A stretch of DNA of 40,363 nt from Nostoc sp. NMS8 (GTDB taxonomy: Bacteria > Cyanobacteriota > Cyanobacteriia > Cyanobacteriales > Nostocaceae), in contig NZ_JABXKK010000116.1 of NCBI RefSeq assembly GCF_017115045.1, positions 1 to 40,363 of the forward strand, written 5' to 3'. The stretch's first letter is position 1, and the number at the start of each line of letters is the position of its first letter. The position numbers were made by a program, and so were the translations under genes. Below are positions 23,343 to 32,957 of this stretch, piece after piece. The notes under the pieces are model-generated. The model was not told the origin of the DNA. It searched no databases and saw only the letters and a list, made by a program, of their open reading frames with translations.

Positions 23343-24143
23343 AGCTTGAGTATCTTCTGTTTGAGCCTGTAATTTTTGAACCTGCTCAACAGTTAAACCT
23401 GTGACATCAACAATTATTTCCAGGTTGATACCTTTATTAATCATTTTGATGGCAATTTCCTGAGCTTTTTGTTCAATGCCCTGTTCAAGCCCTTGTTCTA
23501 AACCTTGTGCAAGCCCTTCTTGCAGAATATCTTGATAAATTACAGATTCGCGCATAATATCACTCCGCAAAATTCTTTTAATCACGTCTTTATTTAATAC
23601 TAACCCAGCTAACACTGCTGTTGATGCAGCAACATTACTGCGGATTCGAGTGTCGTTTAGTGCTTCGATAACTTGGGCAACTTCTTCTAAAGTTCGCGTT
23701 TGATCGTTGGTTTGGCTTAAAGCTGCAAACGGTAGCAAACCCGGAGAGTTGAAAAATACTTCGGTTGGCTGTTCCCAAAGTCGAATTACTTCAAATCTGT
23801 GCAGGCTATTTTCTAGAACAAATTCCGTTTGATAAACTAGCTCAGAATCGCTTGGTTTTAGGTAAATAACTACCTGACGCATTCGCTTATGGGGAAATTT
23901 TCTATACCCCCGCAAACGATAATCACTCATCCGAAAGAGAATATCGGCTTTAGGTGTCGTTTGGAATTCGAGATGGAGGAAAATTTCATCGGACTGCAAC
24001 AAAATTAGTGCGTCGGCGCGGATGGGTTCAAGAGATAATTCCGATGGACTAAGTTGGGTAAGAGTTATTGGTTCACTGAGTAGCCAAGTTGTAAAGTCGC
24101 TAGAAAATGACTCGGCGAGAAACTTGCAGACATTATCAAACAT
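23337..24143 (-). CDS. Rpn-family (transposase-31-like) PD-(D/E)XK nuclease
   Basis: This 268-residue protein has the core of the cyanobacterial Rpn group: MFDNVCKFLAESFSSDFTTW, then RADALILLQSDEIFLHLEFQ with D44 and E59-x-Q61, and FRMSDYRLRGYRKFP. The C-terminal third carries a GLxQG repeat (EGLAQGLEQGLEQGIEQ, about 208-224) and ends with a short helical domain (INLEIIVDVTGLTVEQVQKL). Relatives in E. coli promote RecA-independent recombination and cut DNA. The active-site residues look intact. A short relic of a second copy lies at its 3' end. Confidence 0.88.
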   Translation of the reverse strand: MFDNVCKFLAESFSSDFTTWLLSEPITLTQLSPSELSLEPIRADALILLQSDEIFLHLEFQTTPKADILFRMSDYRLRGYRKFPHKRMRQVVIYLKPSDSELVYQTEFVLENSLHRFEVIRLWEQPTEVFFNSPGLLPFAALSQTNDQTRTLEEVAQVIEALNDTRIRSNVAASTAVLAGLVLNKDVIKRILRSDIMRESVIYQDILQEGLAQGLEQGLEQGIEQKAQEIAIKMINKGINLEIIVDVTGLTVEQVQKLQAQTEDTQAE

Positions 24144-24472
24144 AGATCAGATTATATCAGTTTAATAACAGACCAGAGTCCGATCGCTAGAATTACACTT
24201 GAAACGCACTGCAACGATCGCAATTGCGCCATGATGGCGGCGATCGCTCCCCTGAAATTGAATGACTCCTGTTGCGCCTGTAACGGAGAATTGAGCCATT
24301 GTTTGTTGAGTAATTTACTCTACTGCATCCCAGCTGGCGACTCTACGCAAATTAAATGTGAAAAAGGTTATAAAATCTTATTAAGAAGTTACAGTACATA
24401 CCCATAATACAGAAACAAATTTAGTAATATTTTTTTCTTGACTAATAGCCCCTAACTCCTGACCATTAACTA
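24144..24472. other. Intergenic stretch rich in HIP1-like sites
   Basis: Several CGATCG sites occur between 24180 and 24250. A 45-codon frame on the minus strand (24162-24299, starting MAQFSVTGATGVIQFQGSDR) is open but has no ribosome binding site and no family I recognise, so I do not call it. The last 100 bases should hold the promoter of the LpxB-like gene. Confidence 0.4.
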
Positions 24473-25750
24473 ATGACTCAAGTAGATATTCTCATCCTAT
24501 CAAACGGCCCAGGTGAGGTAACAACCTGGGTACGTCCGGTAGTCAAGGCGTTGCGGCAAGAACTAGGCGATGACCATTCTATCGTCAGGATTTCTGTGGT
24601 ATTGTCACCTTGTCCAAATGCGACTGGGAAAGAAAGAGCGATCGCTCTTTCTTTCCCAGAAGTCGATAGAGTTCAAGGAGCAGAGCATTTTTGGCAATTT
24701 TTGCTTTGGGGCAAAACATTTGATAATTGGGACTGGTGCGATCGCGGTGTCGTCGTTTTTCTGGGCGGCGATCAAGTATTCCCGGTAGTTATAGGCAAAA
24801 AGCTCGGATATCGCACAGTAGTTTACGCCGAATGGGAAGCCCGTTGGTATAAATGGATTGACCGCTTTGGTGTGATGAAACCCCAAGTTGCTGCCCGTGT
24901 CCCTAAGAAATATGCTGACAAATTCACCGTTGTTGGTGATTTGATGCTAGAAGCAGCAGAAAGCCTAGATTCAAATTCTTCTCTGCCGATTATTCCATCA
25001 CCCAAAACTGAATTGATTGGTATACTCCCTGGATCAAAAGCAGCAAAATTAGCTCAAGGAGTGCCATTATTTTTAGGTATTGCCGAATACATCTATGCTC
25101 AAAGACCCCAAACCAAGTTTGTGATTCCTGTAGCCCCAACTTTAGATTTACAAACTTTAGCTAGTTTTGCCGATCCTCAAAAGAACTCTATTGCTAAATA
25201 TTTTGGCTTTGGTGGTGCTTCCTTAATTGTTCCAGAGGAGGCTAAAGGCAAAGCATTGCTAAAAACAACAACGGGCTTAACTGTAGAATTGTGGCAAGAA
25301 AACCCTGCATATCACATATTATCCCAGTGCTGTATTTGCATAACTACAGTGGGGGCAAACACTGCCGAACTCGGTGCTTTAGGAGTGCCAATGATTGTTT
25401 TGCTGCCAACACAACAACTTGACGCTATGCGTTCTTGGGATGGTTTACCAGGGTTGTTGGCAAATCTGCCAGGGGTAGGTACGCCTTTTGCTAAGGTAAT
25501 TAATTGGCTATTTCTGAGATTCGTGAAACGCAAAGGTTTATTAGCATGGCCAAATATCTGGGCACAAGAAGAGATAGTGCCCGAACTTGTGGGAAAACTT
25601 CAACCGCAAGAAGTTGCACAAATGACTGTAGACTTATTAGCCCATCCAGAAAAACTGGATGAAATCCGCGCTAAACTCCGTAATATTCGCGGTGAAAGCG
25701 GTGCCGCCCAGAAGATAGCACAGATTGTTAGCGAGGAAATTGGGAAGTAG
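24473..25750 (+). CDS. LpxB-like glycosyltransferase (lipid-A-disaccharide synthase relative)
   Basis: The 425-residue protein begins VDILILSNGPGEVTTWVRPV and has the GT-B layout of LpxB relatives, with FGVMKPQVAARVPKKYADKF, GDLMLEAAES, LIGILPGSKAAKLAQGVPLF and the C-terminal site TTVGANTAELGALGVPMIVL. Such cyanobacterial proteins are usually labelled lipid-A-disaccharide synthase, but the N-terminal part differs from classical LpxB, so the acceptor is uncertain. Codons for ATGKERAIALSFPE contain a perfect 36-bp palindrome centred on a HIP1 site (24624-24659). The gene stands alone. Confidence 0.85.
   Translation: MTQVDILILSNGPGEVTTWVRPVVKALRQELGDDHSIVRISVVLSPCPNATGKERAIALSFPEVDRVQGAEHFWQFLLWGKTFDNWDWCDRGVVVFLGGDQVFPVVIGKKLGYRTVVYAEWEARWYKWIDRFGVMKPQVAARVPKKYADKFTVVGDLMLEAAESLDSNSSLPIIPSPKTELIGILPGSKAAKLAQGVPLFLGIAEYIYAQRPQTKFVIPVAPTLDLQTLASFADPQKNSIAKYFGFGGASLIVPEEAKGKALLKTTTGLTVELWQENPAYHILSQCCICITTVGANTAELGALGVPMIVLLPTQQLDAMRSWDGLPGLLANLPGVGTPFAKVINWLFLRFVKRKGLLAWPNIWAQEEIVPELVGKLQPQEVAQMTVDLLAHPEKLDEIRAKLRNIRGESGAAQKIAQIVSEEIGK
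24624..24659. repeat. Perfect 36-bp palindrome centred on HIP1, inside a gene
   Basis: The half CTGGGAAAGAAAGAGCGA is followed directly by its exact reverse complement, with GCGATCGC at the centre. It is read in frame within the LpxB-like gene. Such a long perfect palindrome in coding DNA is unusual. Confidence 0.9.
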
Positions 25751-25786
25751 GGTGAGATGAGGGAGCAACATTCGCCCTCATCTCTC

Positions 25787-26173
25787 TTAATCCGAAGATT
25801 CTGCATCTCTGCGCCCAAGTTCATAAATGCCGGCACCCATACAGGCTAAGATACCTGTACTAATTCCCCAACTTTCACCTAAACTAATTTCCAGACCCCA
25901 GTTGAATAAAGTGCCGACTACCAAAAAAGGCAGAATGCTAAACAGTGAAGCGTAGAAATCGTTTTGGGATTCTCTAGCTTTACGAGTCTTTTCAAATTCT
26001 GAGTGGCTGGTATAAAGCGATCGCTCGGCAAAGTTAAACCAGCGGTTGAGTTGCTTAATTACCCATTCTCTGGCTGTGGAAAAACCTAGATATAGTGCCA
26101 ATGACCACAAACTCGCTCCGGCGATCGCGATCGTGTCTAATTCAAAGCGGAAAGGCAAAATTTCAGTCAGCAT
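25787..26173 (-). CDS. Small membrane protein of unknown function
   Basis: This 128-residue protein has a hydrophobic N-terminal segment (DTIAIAGASLWSLALYLGFS, about 13-32), a charged middle with YTSHSEFEKTRKARESQNDF, and two further membrane spans (LFSILPFLVVGTLFNWGLEI, then WGISTGILACMGAGIYELGR). I do not recognise the family. It converges on the LpxB-like gene with 36 bp between the stops, and a short inverted-repeat element lies 38 bp upstream of its start. Confidence 0.75.
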   Translation of the reverse strand: MLTEILPFRFELDTIAIAGASLWSLALYLGFSTAREWVIKQLNRWFNFAERSLYTSHSEFEKTRKARESQNDFYASLFSILPFLVVGTLFNWGLEISLGESWGISTGILACMGAGIYELGRRDAESSD

Positions 26174-26211
26174 TGCTTGGGGGAGTCCTGCAATCAGAAT
26201 TCATAATACTC

Positions 26212-26388
26212 TAGGACTTACGCACTGTAAAAAAAACTATCTTGTGTATTAACGTAAATACGTTGTTTAAGGCTTTTGGCGGTCACTTTTGATTGCTGGC
26301 GATCGCCAAAATATGACTGAAAAACCTACCTAGAAGCCTTGAAAACTATACCTCTTATTTTGGCTTTTCTGTCAATGCGTAAGTCCTA
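26212..26388. mobile_element. MITE-like element with terminal inverted repeats and 5-bp target duplication
   Basis: TAGGACTTACGCA (26212-26224) and TGCGTAAGTCCTA (26376-26388) are exact inverted ends of a 177-bp element. The five bases TACTC occur directly outside both ends (26207-26211 and 26389-26393), as expected of a target-site duplication. It has no transposase frame and so is non-autonomous. A matching right end lies at 37-57. Confidence 0.8.
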
Positions 26389-26435
26389 TACTCTACCTAT
26401 AAAGGGTATTCTGACTCTTGATTTTGAGTTCTTCT

Positions 26436-26849
26436 TCATAAAGGTGGAATTTTTGCTAAAATCCCCTTTTTCATTCCTTCTGGACGCTCTGACCAAGGCA
26501 ATAAACCATCTGCTTTGCCATAGTATTGACTAGCACATTGCAGTACCGCAGAGGCACTACCATCAACACCTAAGTCACCAAATAAATATGTTAATTTGCC
26601 TTTGGCAGCGAAGGCGACTACACAAGAACGATTACAAGCACTCATACATTCAACTTCCTGAATCGGGAATTGATCTCGTAAATCCCAATCTTGTGCAAGC
26701 TGCTGAAGTTGGTTTAGAAATTTTTGACCACCACTTTCACCGAAAGGTTTGCCATTTTGCCAAACACTGGCACAAGTTTTGCAAACAAATAAAGTATGTT
26801 CAGCAACACCCAAGGGACTGATTGGAGAAATATTTACAGTAGTAGTCAT
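26436..26849 (-). CDS. DUF1636 family metal-binding protein under a cobalamin riboswitch
   Basis: From the ATG at 26849 the product is 137 residues; GAGG lies six bases before it, and the longer frame to 26897 would start inside the riboswitch. The protein reads TLFVCKTCASVWQNGKPFGE and later VECMSACNRSCVVAFAAKGK, giving a four-cysteine pattern (CxxC, then CMSAC and C) like a 2Fe-2S thioredoxin-like fold. DUF1636 genes are often found under B12 riboswitches, so a role in cobalt or cobalamin handling is likely, though unproven. Confidence 0.88.
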   Translation of the reverse strand: MTTTVNISPISPLGVAEHTLFVCKTCASVWQNGKPFGESGGQKFLNQLQQLAQDWDLRDQFPIQEVECMSACNRSCVVAFAAKGKLTYLFGDLGVDGSASAVLQCASQYYGKADGLLPWSERPEGMKKGILAKIPPL

Positions 26850-26884
26850 CTGTACCTCGCAGATATGTGAAACTGATAAATCTA

Positions 26885-27042
26885 TTTCGGCGGGCATCCT
26901 GACTCACTCAATTTGAGATTTTCGATTCCTGAGTTCCTTAATCTCAAATTGGTTCACAGTTGCGGGACAGCGCCGGATTTGCACCGAACTTTCCCCGTTA
27001 CCTCTGGTAGCTGACTCCCACCAGAACCGAATAACTTTATCG
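26885..27042 (-). ncRNA. Cobalamin riboswitch
   Basis: Read on the minus strand, the leader has TTCGGTTCTGGTGGGAGTCA at its 5' side, the core GGTGCAAATCCGGCGCTGTC with CCGCAACTGTGA, and the B12 box AGTCAGGATGCCCGCCGA at 26887-26904. These are the conserved parts of the adenosylcobalamin aptamer. The box lies 38 bases before the DUF1636 start codon, close enough to hide its ribosome binding site when B12 is bound. Confidence 0.95.
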
Positions 27043-27371
27043 ATCATACACTACGCTCATCTGAGAGTACGAAATATTGTGCGATCGCAACGCCCAGATT
27101 CAGATTTTTTCAACATATTGCGCCAGGATTCCTGCTCTGGGACTGGGGACTAGGGACTAGGAGAGTTTTCTTCTCTACGAAATGCTGCGTGAATGCGGTT
27201 CGTTCTTTTATCCCTCAAATTTAATAGGACAGATCACTAGTACAACACGGCGTAAATAAGCCACCCATTCCAAATCAATGAAATGCTTACGCTGTATTCA
27301 TTTTTAATTTTTAATTCCGCCTTGCGGACTAGTGTATATCGGAGGGCAACTAACTACCAAATATTTGTTGT
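27043..27371. other. Intergenic stretch between the riboswitch and the Pho box
   Basis: The stretch holds a GGGACTGGGGACTAGGGACT run (about 27137-27160), a motif scattered in other intergenic sites here (about 37128-37156), and AT-rich sequence. It should contain the promoter for the riboswitch transcript. No gene is seen. Confidence 0.4.
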
Positions 27372-27401
27372 TTTAACCTTTTGCTAGCTGTTTCTTAAAC
27401 T
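27372..27401 (+). promoter_or_regulatory. Candidate Pho box before the nuclease gene
   Basis: Three octamers are spaced by exactly three bases: TTTAACCT (27372-27379), GCTAGCTG (27383-27390) and CTTAAACT (27394-27401). The first fits the cyanobacterial PhoB consensus PyTTAAPyPyT fully and the third with one mismatch; the middle one is poor. It lies 282 bp before the start codon on the same strand. Possible -10 hexamers follow at 27425 or 27435. Confidence 0.6.
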
Positions 27402-27683
27402 TATCAGGATAGTTTGAAATTAACGAATACGAATTAATACTAGTAAAGCATGTAGTTGTTTTATGCTACATACCCAAGTTTTTTATGTTGATATTGTTTT
27501 GCGATCGCCCCACCAATAAGTCTCATAGACGTATTTTATTCTCAGGAGCTTAAATATGTAAATGATTTTATCTGTATGAACATTACATTTTGGTGTGATG
27601 TATTTTACTACGATGAGAAATTATTCTTGATACCAAATTTCAGTTTAGATACACAGCACAACAACTTGTAGGAATTTTAATTT

Positions 27684-30600
27684 ATGGCAGCTACTCCTTT
27701 AAATCTAGGTGATATTGCGATTATTGGTTTTAACACCTCAAATCCAGATAGCATTAGGTTTCTCGTTCTTGCGGATATTGGTTCTGGTACAACTTTTAAC
27801 GTTACAGATAACGGTTGGCAATCTAGTGGTAACTTCAGAACTGGAGAAGGCATTCTTACTTATACAGCACCAACAGATATCACTGCGGGAACAGTTCTGA
27901 CTTGGGTGAATGGAAGTAATACTAACTCATCAGGTTTTAATTCAACTAATCCTAGTAATTTTGCCCTAAATGCAAGCGGTGATTCACTGACCATCTATAC
28001 AGGAACATTGGCAAGCCCGACTTTAATTTATGCAATCAGTTCTGGAGCTTGGAATTCAGATTCTACTAGTGCCTCTACATCATCTGAGCCAACTTCTACA
28101 AATAACGGCTTATTGCTAACGGGAACTACTACGATAGCTATAACCGCTAACAATGGCACGAATGGCTACTACAGTGGTTCTACCACTTCTGGAACAAAGA
28201 CACAACTTCTATCTGCAATATCAAACTCAGCCAATTGGACAGCTAGTTCAACAGCAACAAGTTTATCCAATTGGAAATCATCATTCACGGTTTCTAGCGG
28301 TACAGTTTCCCAACCAGACTTGACTATCAGCCAAACTGATTCGCCTGATCCGGTAATTGTTGGCAATCCCCTTACCTACACTCTCACTGTCAGTAACACT
28401 GGTACTGCCAATGCTAACGGCATTTCAGTGCAATACACTTTGCCTAGTGGTGTAACCTTTAACGGTACAACTGCTGCTAACGGCTTCACCGCTAGCGTAT
28501 CTGCTGGTGTCGTAACCTTTTCTGGTGGCAGCATTAATGCTGGCAGCAATGCTACCTTGACTGTTAATGTCATCCCTAATTCTACGGATACTCTTACCAG
28601 TCGCACAGCAACAGTAGACCCTAATAACACGATCGCGGAGAGCGATGAAACTAACAATACTGCTGCTGCAATTACTACTATAGTTAATAATATTGTGGTG
28701 GGACAAGCTCCAACCATTCAACTGGATACAGCCGGCACCACAGACTTATTAGATGCTAATGGGGCTTTGTCTGCTACAGGAACAGGGGCAATTAGTGGTG
28801 TAATTGGCAACCCCAACGATCCGGCAAAGACATTGGGTGTAAACTTTACGATCACGGATTCCGATACCCCTGTGGATAATTTGACTGTCACAGTCACCAG
28901 CAATAATGCCGCAGTGGTTCCTAACGGCAACCTCACCCTAACTGGCACTGGAAGCAGTCGCAATCTCAAAATTAATCCTGTCAGTATTGGTGCTGCAAAC
29001 ATTATAGTAAGTGTCAGTGATGGTACTAGTACTGCTAATTATGCGATCGCCTACGCCGCATCGGCGAATGATGGTACTGCTACAACTCAATTTTTAACGG
29101 GTACGAGTGATGCTTCTACAGCTATTCCCGTGGGTGGGACATTCTTCTTAGAAGCGGATGACGAAAATCAACTTTTGCGCCTCTACGATTCCAGCAAGTC
29201 GGGACTGCCGATAACTGGGTTTGACTTCACAAGTTCTCTTGGACTGACCGAAAATCGAGAAGTGGATTTGGAAGCTTCTACCAGAGTAGGGAATCGCATT
29301 TTTTGGCTAGGCTCACAAAGCAATAGCGATGATGGGAAATCTCGCCCTAACCGCGATCGCATTTTTGCTACAGATATTAGTGGTACGGGAGCATCCACCA
29401 CACTCAGTTATGTTGGTCGCTACGACTTTTTAAAGGAAGATATCATCAACTGGGATGTCACCAACGGTCACGGCAAGGGAGCAAATTACTACGGCTTGGC
29501 TGCCAGCGCTGCCACTAATGTCGGGTCGAAGCAATCAAACGGCTATAACATTGAAGGCTTGGAAATTGCCCCAGACAACACCACAGCCTATATTGCCTTC
29601 CGCGCCCCCCAAGTTCCCCCCTCTGGACGCTCCAATGCACTCATTGTTCCCGTCACCAACTTTGCTAGCTTGATATCAGCTAGTAATGGTGGTACACAAG
29701 GCTCGGCACAATTTGGCGCTCCCATCGAATTAGATTTAGGTGGTCGGGGTATTCGAGAAATTCGCAAGAATGCCAATAACCAGTATGTGATTATTGCTGG
29801 CCCAGCAGGAGACGCAGGAGTAGCCCCGAACGATTTCCGCCTCTACACTTGGGATGGCAACCCCAATAGCGCTCCCCAATTGCGTGCAGCAACATTTTCT
29901 GCTAGCTTCAACCCCGAAGGAATCATTACCATCCCTGACAACTTAACAGATACTTCGCAAATTCAATTCGTCAGTGATGATGGCAATAGCGTTCTCTACA
30001 ACGACAGTACAGCAGCCAAAGATTTATCACAGAACAACTTCAAAAAGTTCCGCACCGATAGCATTACACTCGGCGCTGTAGTCCTCACTCCTCGCATTCA
30101 CGACATCCAAGGTGCATCTCATATCTCGCCGTTAAATGGGCAAAAAGTCGCTGATGTCGCAGGAATTGTCACAGCCATAAAATCTAATGGCTTCTATTTG
30201 CAAGACCCCAACCCAGATAGCGACGATCGCACTTCTGAAGGTATTTTTGTCTTCACCTCATCAGCCCCAACTGTGCAAGTGGGTGATTCTGTACTAGTTG
30301 GCGGTACGGTGAGCGAGTTTCGTCCTGGTGGTGCTACCAGCGCTAACCTGACGACCACAGAGATTATTAGCCCCACGATTACCAAACTTTCCAGTGGTAA
30401 TGCTTTACCAACTGCCATAATTTTGGGTAATGGCGGCAGAACTATCCCAACATCGGTAATCGACAACGATACTACTGGTAATATCGAAACTGGAACGACT
30501 ACCTTTGACCCTGCCCAAGATGGCATTGATTTCTACGAAAGTTTAGAAGCAATGCGAGTACAGGTAAATAATCCTGTAGCAGTTAGTCCGACTAATTCTT

Positions 30601-32957
30601 TTGGGGAGATTTGGTTATTGGGAGATAACGGCGCTAATGCTACCGGACGCACAGCCCGCGGTGGTATCGTGATTAGTCCCAATGATTTTAATCCAGAGCG
30701 TATCCAAATTGATGATACTCTGTTTACTTCTGGTAGCTCACCCCAAGTTAACGTCGGTGCGACATTCGGCACGATTACGGGTGTGGTCGATTATAGTTTC
30801 AGCAACTATGAAGTTCTACCAACCTCGGTGAATGTGACTTCCAACACGCTGACGAAGGAAGTTACTAATTTAACTCCCACCACCGATCAATTAACAGTTG
30901 CTACCTTCAACGTCGAAAACCTTGACCCAGGTGATGGTGCAACCAAGTTTAACAACCTTGCCAGCCGCATTGTCAATAACCTCAAATCACCAGATATCAT
31001 TAGTCTCGAAGAAATTCAGGACAATAACGGGCCGACGAATGATAGCGTAGTTGATGCCAGCACCACTTACCAAACATTAATTAATGCAATTACTGCTGCT
31101 GGTGGCCCCACATATCAATATCGCCAAATCAACCCAGTAGACGATACTAATGGCGGTGAACCTGGTGGAAATATCCGAGTGGGTTTTTTATTTAATCCCA
31201 ATCGTGTCAGCTTTGTAGATCGCCCTGGTGGTACTTCCACCTCCAACACCACAGTCACCAACGTTGCTGGTGTTCCTACAGTTTCTAATAGTCCTGGTTT
31301 GATTGACCCCACCAATCCTGCCTTTACTAGCAGTCGTAAACCCTTAGTTGGTGAATTTACTTTCAACGGTAAAACTGTTTATATCATTGGCAACCACTTT
31401 AATTCTAAAGGTGGCGACCAACCGCTATACGGGCCAAATCAACCGCCAACCCTCAGTAGTGAAGTGCAACGTCAGCAACAAGCTACGGTGGTGAAAAACT
31501 TTGTCCAAAGTATTTTAGCGATCGCCCCCAATGCCAATGTAATAGTAGCGGGTGACTTAAATGATTTTGAGTTCTCTAACCCCGTCAGCATTTTAGAAAG
31601 CGCTGGACTGACTTCTCTAATTGAAACCCTGCCTGCAAACGAGCGTTACACCTACAACTTTGAAGGTAACGCCCAGACACTTGACCACGTTTTAGTAAGT
31701 AATAGTTTGCTCAGTAAGCTGGATGGGTACGATGTCGTTCACATCAATTCTGAGTTTGCCGACCAGGATAGCGATCATGACCCCAGCCTAGCTCGGTTTA
31801 ATTTGCCCGGAAATACTGCTCCTACAGATATTTCATTGAATGTTACCAGTGTCAATGAAAATGTTCCAGCGAATACAGTGGTAAGTACATTTACTACTAC
31901 TGACCCGGATACAGGTAACACTTTCAGCTACAGCTTAGTTGCGGGGACTAGTGATGCAGATAATGGTGCATTTGCGATCGCCAACAACATTCTAAAAATC
32001 AACGCTTCCCCAGACTTTGAAAGCAAATCTTCCTACAGCGTTCGGGTACGCAGCACCGATAATGGTGGACTTTTCGTGGAAAAGGCGTTGACGATCCAAG
32101 TTAATGATCGCAATGAAGCACCCACGGTAGTGCAACCCATTGACGACCAAATTATCTCTACGAATAAAGCTTTCTCTTTCAATGTCAGCAATAAATTTAC
32201 TGACGTAGATCGAGGCGATACCCTCAGCTACAGCGCTACAGGTTTACCCACTGGTTCTAGTATCGTTGCCAACACAGGTGTAGTATCCGGCAATATCTCT
32301 CAAACTGGGATATTTGCAGTCACAGTTACCGCCACTGATCGCAGTGGTGCAAATGTTAGCGATTCCTTTGACCTGACTGTTGCTAATAATAAGGCGACAT
32401 CTGGCAACGACATCATCTTTGTCAGCGAACTTACTGGTTTGAACAAATACATAGTCTATGCCCTAGCTGGGAGCGATCGCGTCATCGGCACTAATACCAG
32501 TGAGTTAATCGACGGTGGATCGGGCAATGATTACCTTGATGGCAAAGGAGGTATAGATGTACTCCTTGGCGGCGATGGCAATGACACAATCTTAGGTGGA
32601 CTTGGCAGTGACGCACTTTCTGGGGGTAATGGTAATGACCGCCTGATTGGTTGGGGAGGAGGTACAAATGAAATCGACCTCCTCAACGGCGATCAGGGTG
32701 CAGATACTTACGTTTTGGGTGATGCCACTTCAGTTTTCTATGCCCGTTCCCGCAACAGTGACTACGCCGATATTGTCAACTTCCAAGCAAATGATCAGAT
32801 TCAGCTTAAGGGAGTTGCTAACAATTACTCACTAGGATCAGTTAGATCGGATGTAGGCATTTTCACCAACAATGGAACGGAATTGATTGCTGTTGTAGAA
32901 AACGGGTTAAATCGCAATACCAATTTGGCAACAGATACTCGTTTCGTGTTTGTTTAA
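27684..32957 (+). CDS. Exported RTX-type extracellular nuclease (ExeM/NucH-like)
   Basis: The 1757-residue protein has, in order: a secreted beta domain (about 1-200), a DUF11/CARDB-like repeat (211-335), an Ig-like stretch, a propeller-like region (470-800), an OB-fold of ExeM type (PRIHDIQGASHISPLNGQKV, about 805-940), and an endonuclease/exonuclease/phosphatase domain (1070-1370). It then has a cadherin-like repeat, a putative-Ig repeat, calcium-binding GGxGxD repeats (1592-1675) and a C-terminal secretion domain. Catalytic residues are present: N1076 and E1078, E1109, H1238, D1291 and N1293, D1364 and H1365. There is no signal peptide, so export should be by type I secretion. It probably digests extracellular DNA. 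Confidence 0.9.
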   Translation: MAATPLNLGDIAIIGFNTSNPDSIRFLVLADIGSGTTFNVTDNGWQSSGNFRTGEGILTYTAPTDITAGTVLTWVNGSNTNSSGFNSTNPSNFALNASGDSLTIYTGTLASPTLIYAISSGAWNSDSTSASTSSEPTSTNNGLLLTGTTTIAITANNGTNGYYSGSTTSGTKTQLLSAISNSANWTASSTATSLSNWKSSFTVSSGTVSQPDLTISQTDSPDPVIVGNPLTYTLTVSNTGTANANGISVQYTLPSGVTFNGTTAANGFTASVSAGVVTFSGGSINAGSNATLTVNVIPNSTDTLTSRTATVDPNNTIAESDETNNTAAAITTIVNNIVVGQAPTIQLDTAGTTDLLDANGALSATGTGAISGVIGNPNDPAKTLGVNFTITDSDTPVDNLTVTVTSNNAAVVPNGNLTLTGTGSSRNLKINPVSIGAANIIVSVSDGTSTANYAIAYAASANDGTATTQFLTGTSDASTAIPVGGTFFLEADDENQLLRLYDSSKSGLPITGFDFTSSLGLTENREVDLEASTRVGNRIFWLGSQSNSDDGKSRPNRDRIFATDISGTGASTTLSYVGRYDFLKEDIINWDVTNGHGKGANYYGLAASAATNVGSKQSNGYNIEGLEIAPDNTTAYIAFRAPQVPPSGRSNALIVPVTNFASLISASNGGTQGSAQFGAPIELDLGGRGIREIRKNANNQYVIIAGPAGDAGVAPNDFRLYTWDGNPNSAPQLRAATFSASFNPEGIITIPDNLTDTSQIQFVSDDGNSVLYNDSTAAKDLSQNNFKKFRTDSITLGAVVLTPRIHDIQGASHISPLNGQKVADVAGIVTAIKSNGFYLQDPNPDSDDRTSEGIFVFTSSAPTVQVGDSVLVGGTVSEFRPGGATSANLTTTEIISPTITKLSSGNALPTAIILGNGGRTIPTSVIDNDTTGNIETGTTTFDPAQDGIDFYESLEAMRVQVNNPVAVSPTNSFGEIWLLGDNGANATGRTARGGIVISPNDFNPERIQIDDTLFTSGSSPQVNVGATFGTITGVVDYSFSNYEVLPTSVNVTSNTLTKEVTNLTPTTDQLTVATFNVENLDPGDGATKFNNLASRIVNNLKSPDIISLEEIQDNNGPTNDSVVDASTTYQTLINAITAAGGPTYQYRQINPVDDTNGGEPGGNIRVGFLFNPNRVSFVDRPGGTSTSNTTVTNVAGVPTVSNSPGLIDPTNPAFTSSRKPLVGEFTFNGKTVYIIGNHFNSKGGDQPLYGPNQPPTLSSEVQRQQQATVVKNFVQSILAIAPNANVIVAGDLNDFEFSNPVSILESAGLTSLIETLPANERYTYNFEGNAQTLDHVLVSNSLLSKLDGYDVVHINSEFADQDSDHDPSLARFNLPGNTAPTDISLNVTSVNENVPANTVVSTFTTTDPDTGNTFSYSLVAGTSDADNGAFAIANNILKINASPDFESKSSYSVRVRSTDNGGLFVEKALTIQVNDRNEAPTVVQPIDDQIISTNKAFSFNVSNKFTDVDRGDTLSYSATGLPTGSSIVANTGVVSGNISQTGIFAVTVTATDRSGANVSDSFDLTVANNKATSGNDIIFVSELTGLNKYIVYALAGSDRVIGTNTSELIDGGSGNDYLDGKGGIDVLLGGDGNDTILGGLGSDALSGGNGNDRLIGWGGGTNEIDLLNGDQGADTYVLGDATSVFYARSRNSDYADIVNFQANDQIQLKGVANNYSLGSVRSDVGIFTNNGTELIAVVENGLNRNTNLATDTRFVFV

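Noticed and set aside
24162..24299. 45-codon minus-strand frame beginning MAQFSVTGATGV
   Set aside because: No ribosome binding site, no recognised family, and several codons come from HIP1-like sites.
28376..28717. 113-codon minus-strand frame with hydrophobic residues inside the nuclease gene
   Set aside because: It is a shadow of the Thr/Val/Asn-rich repeat codons of the large gene on the other strand.
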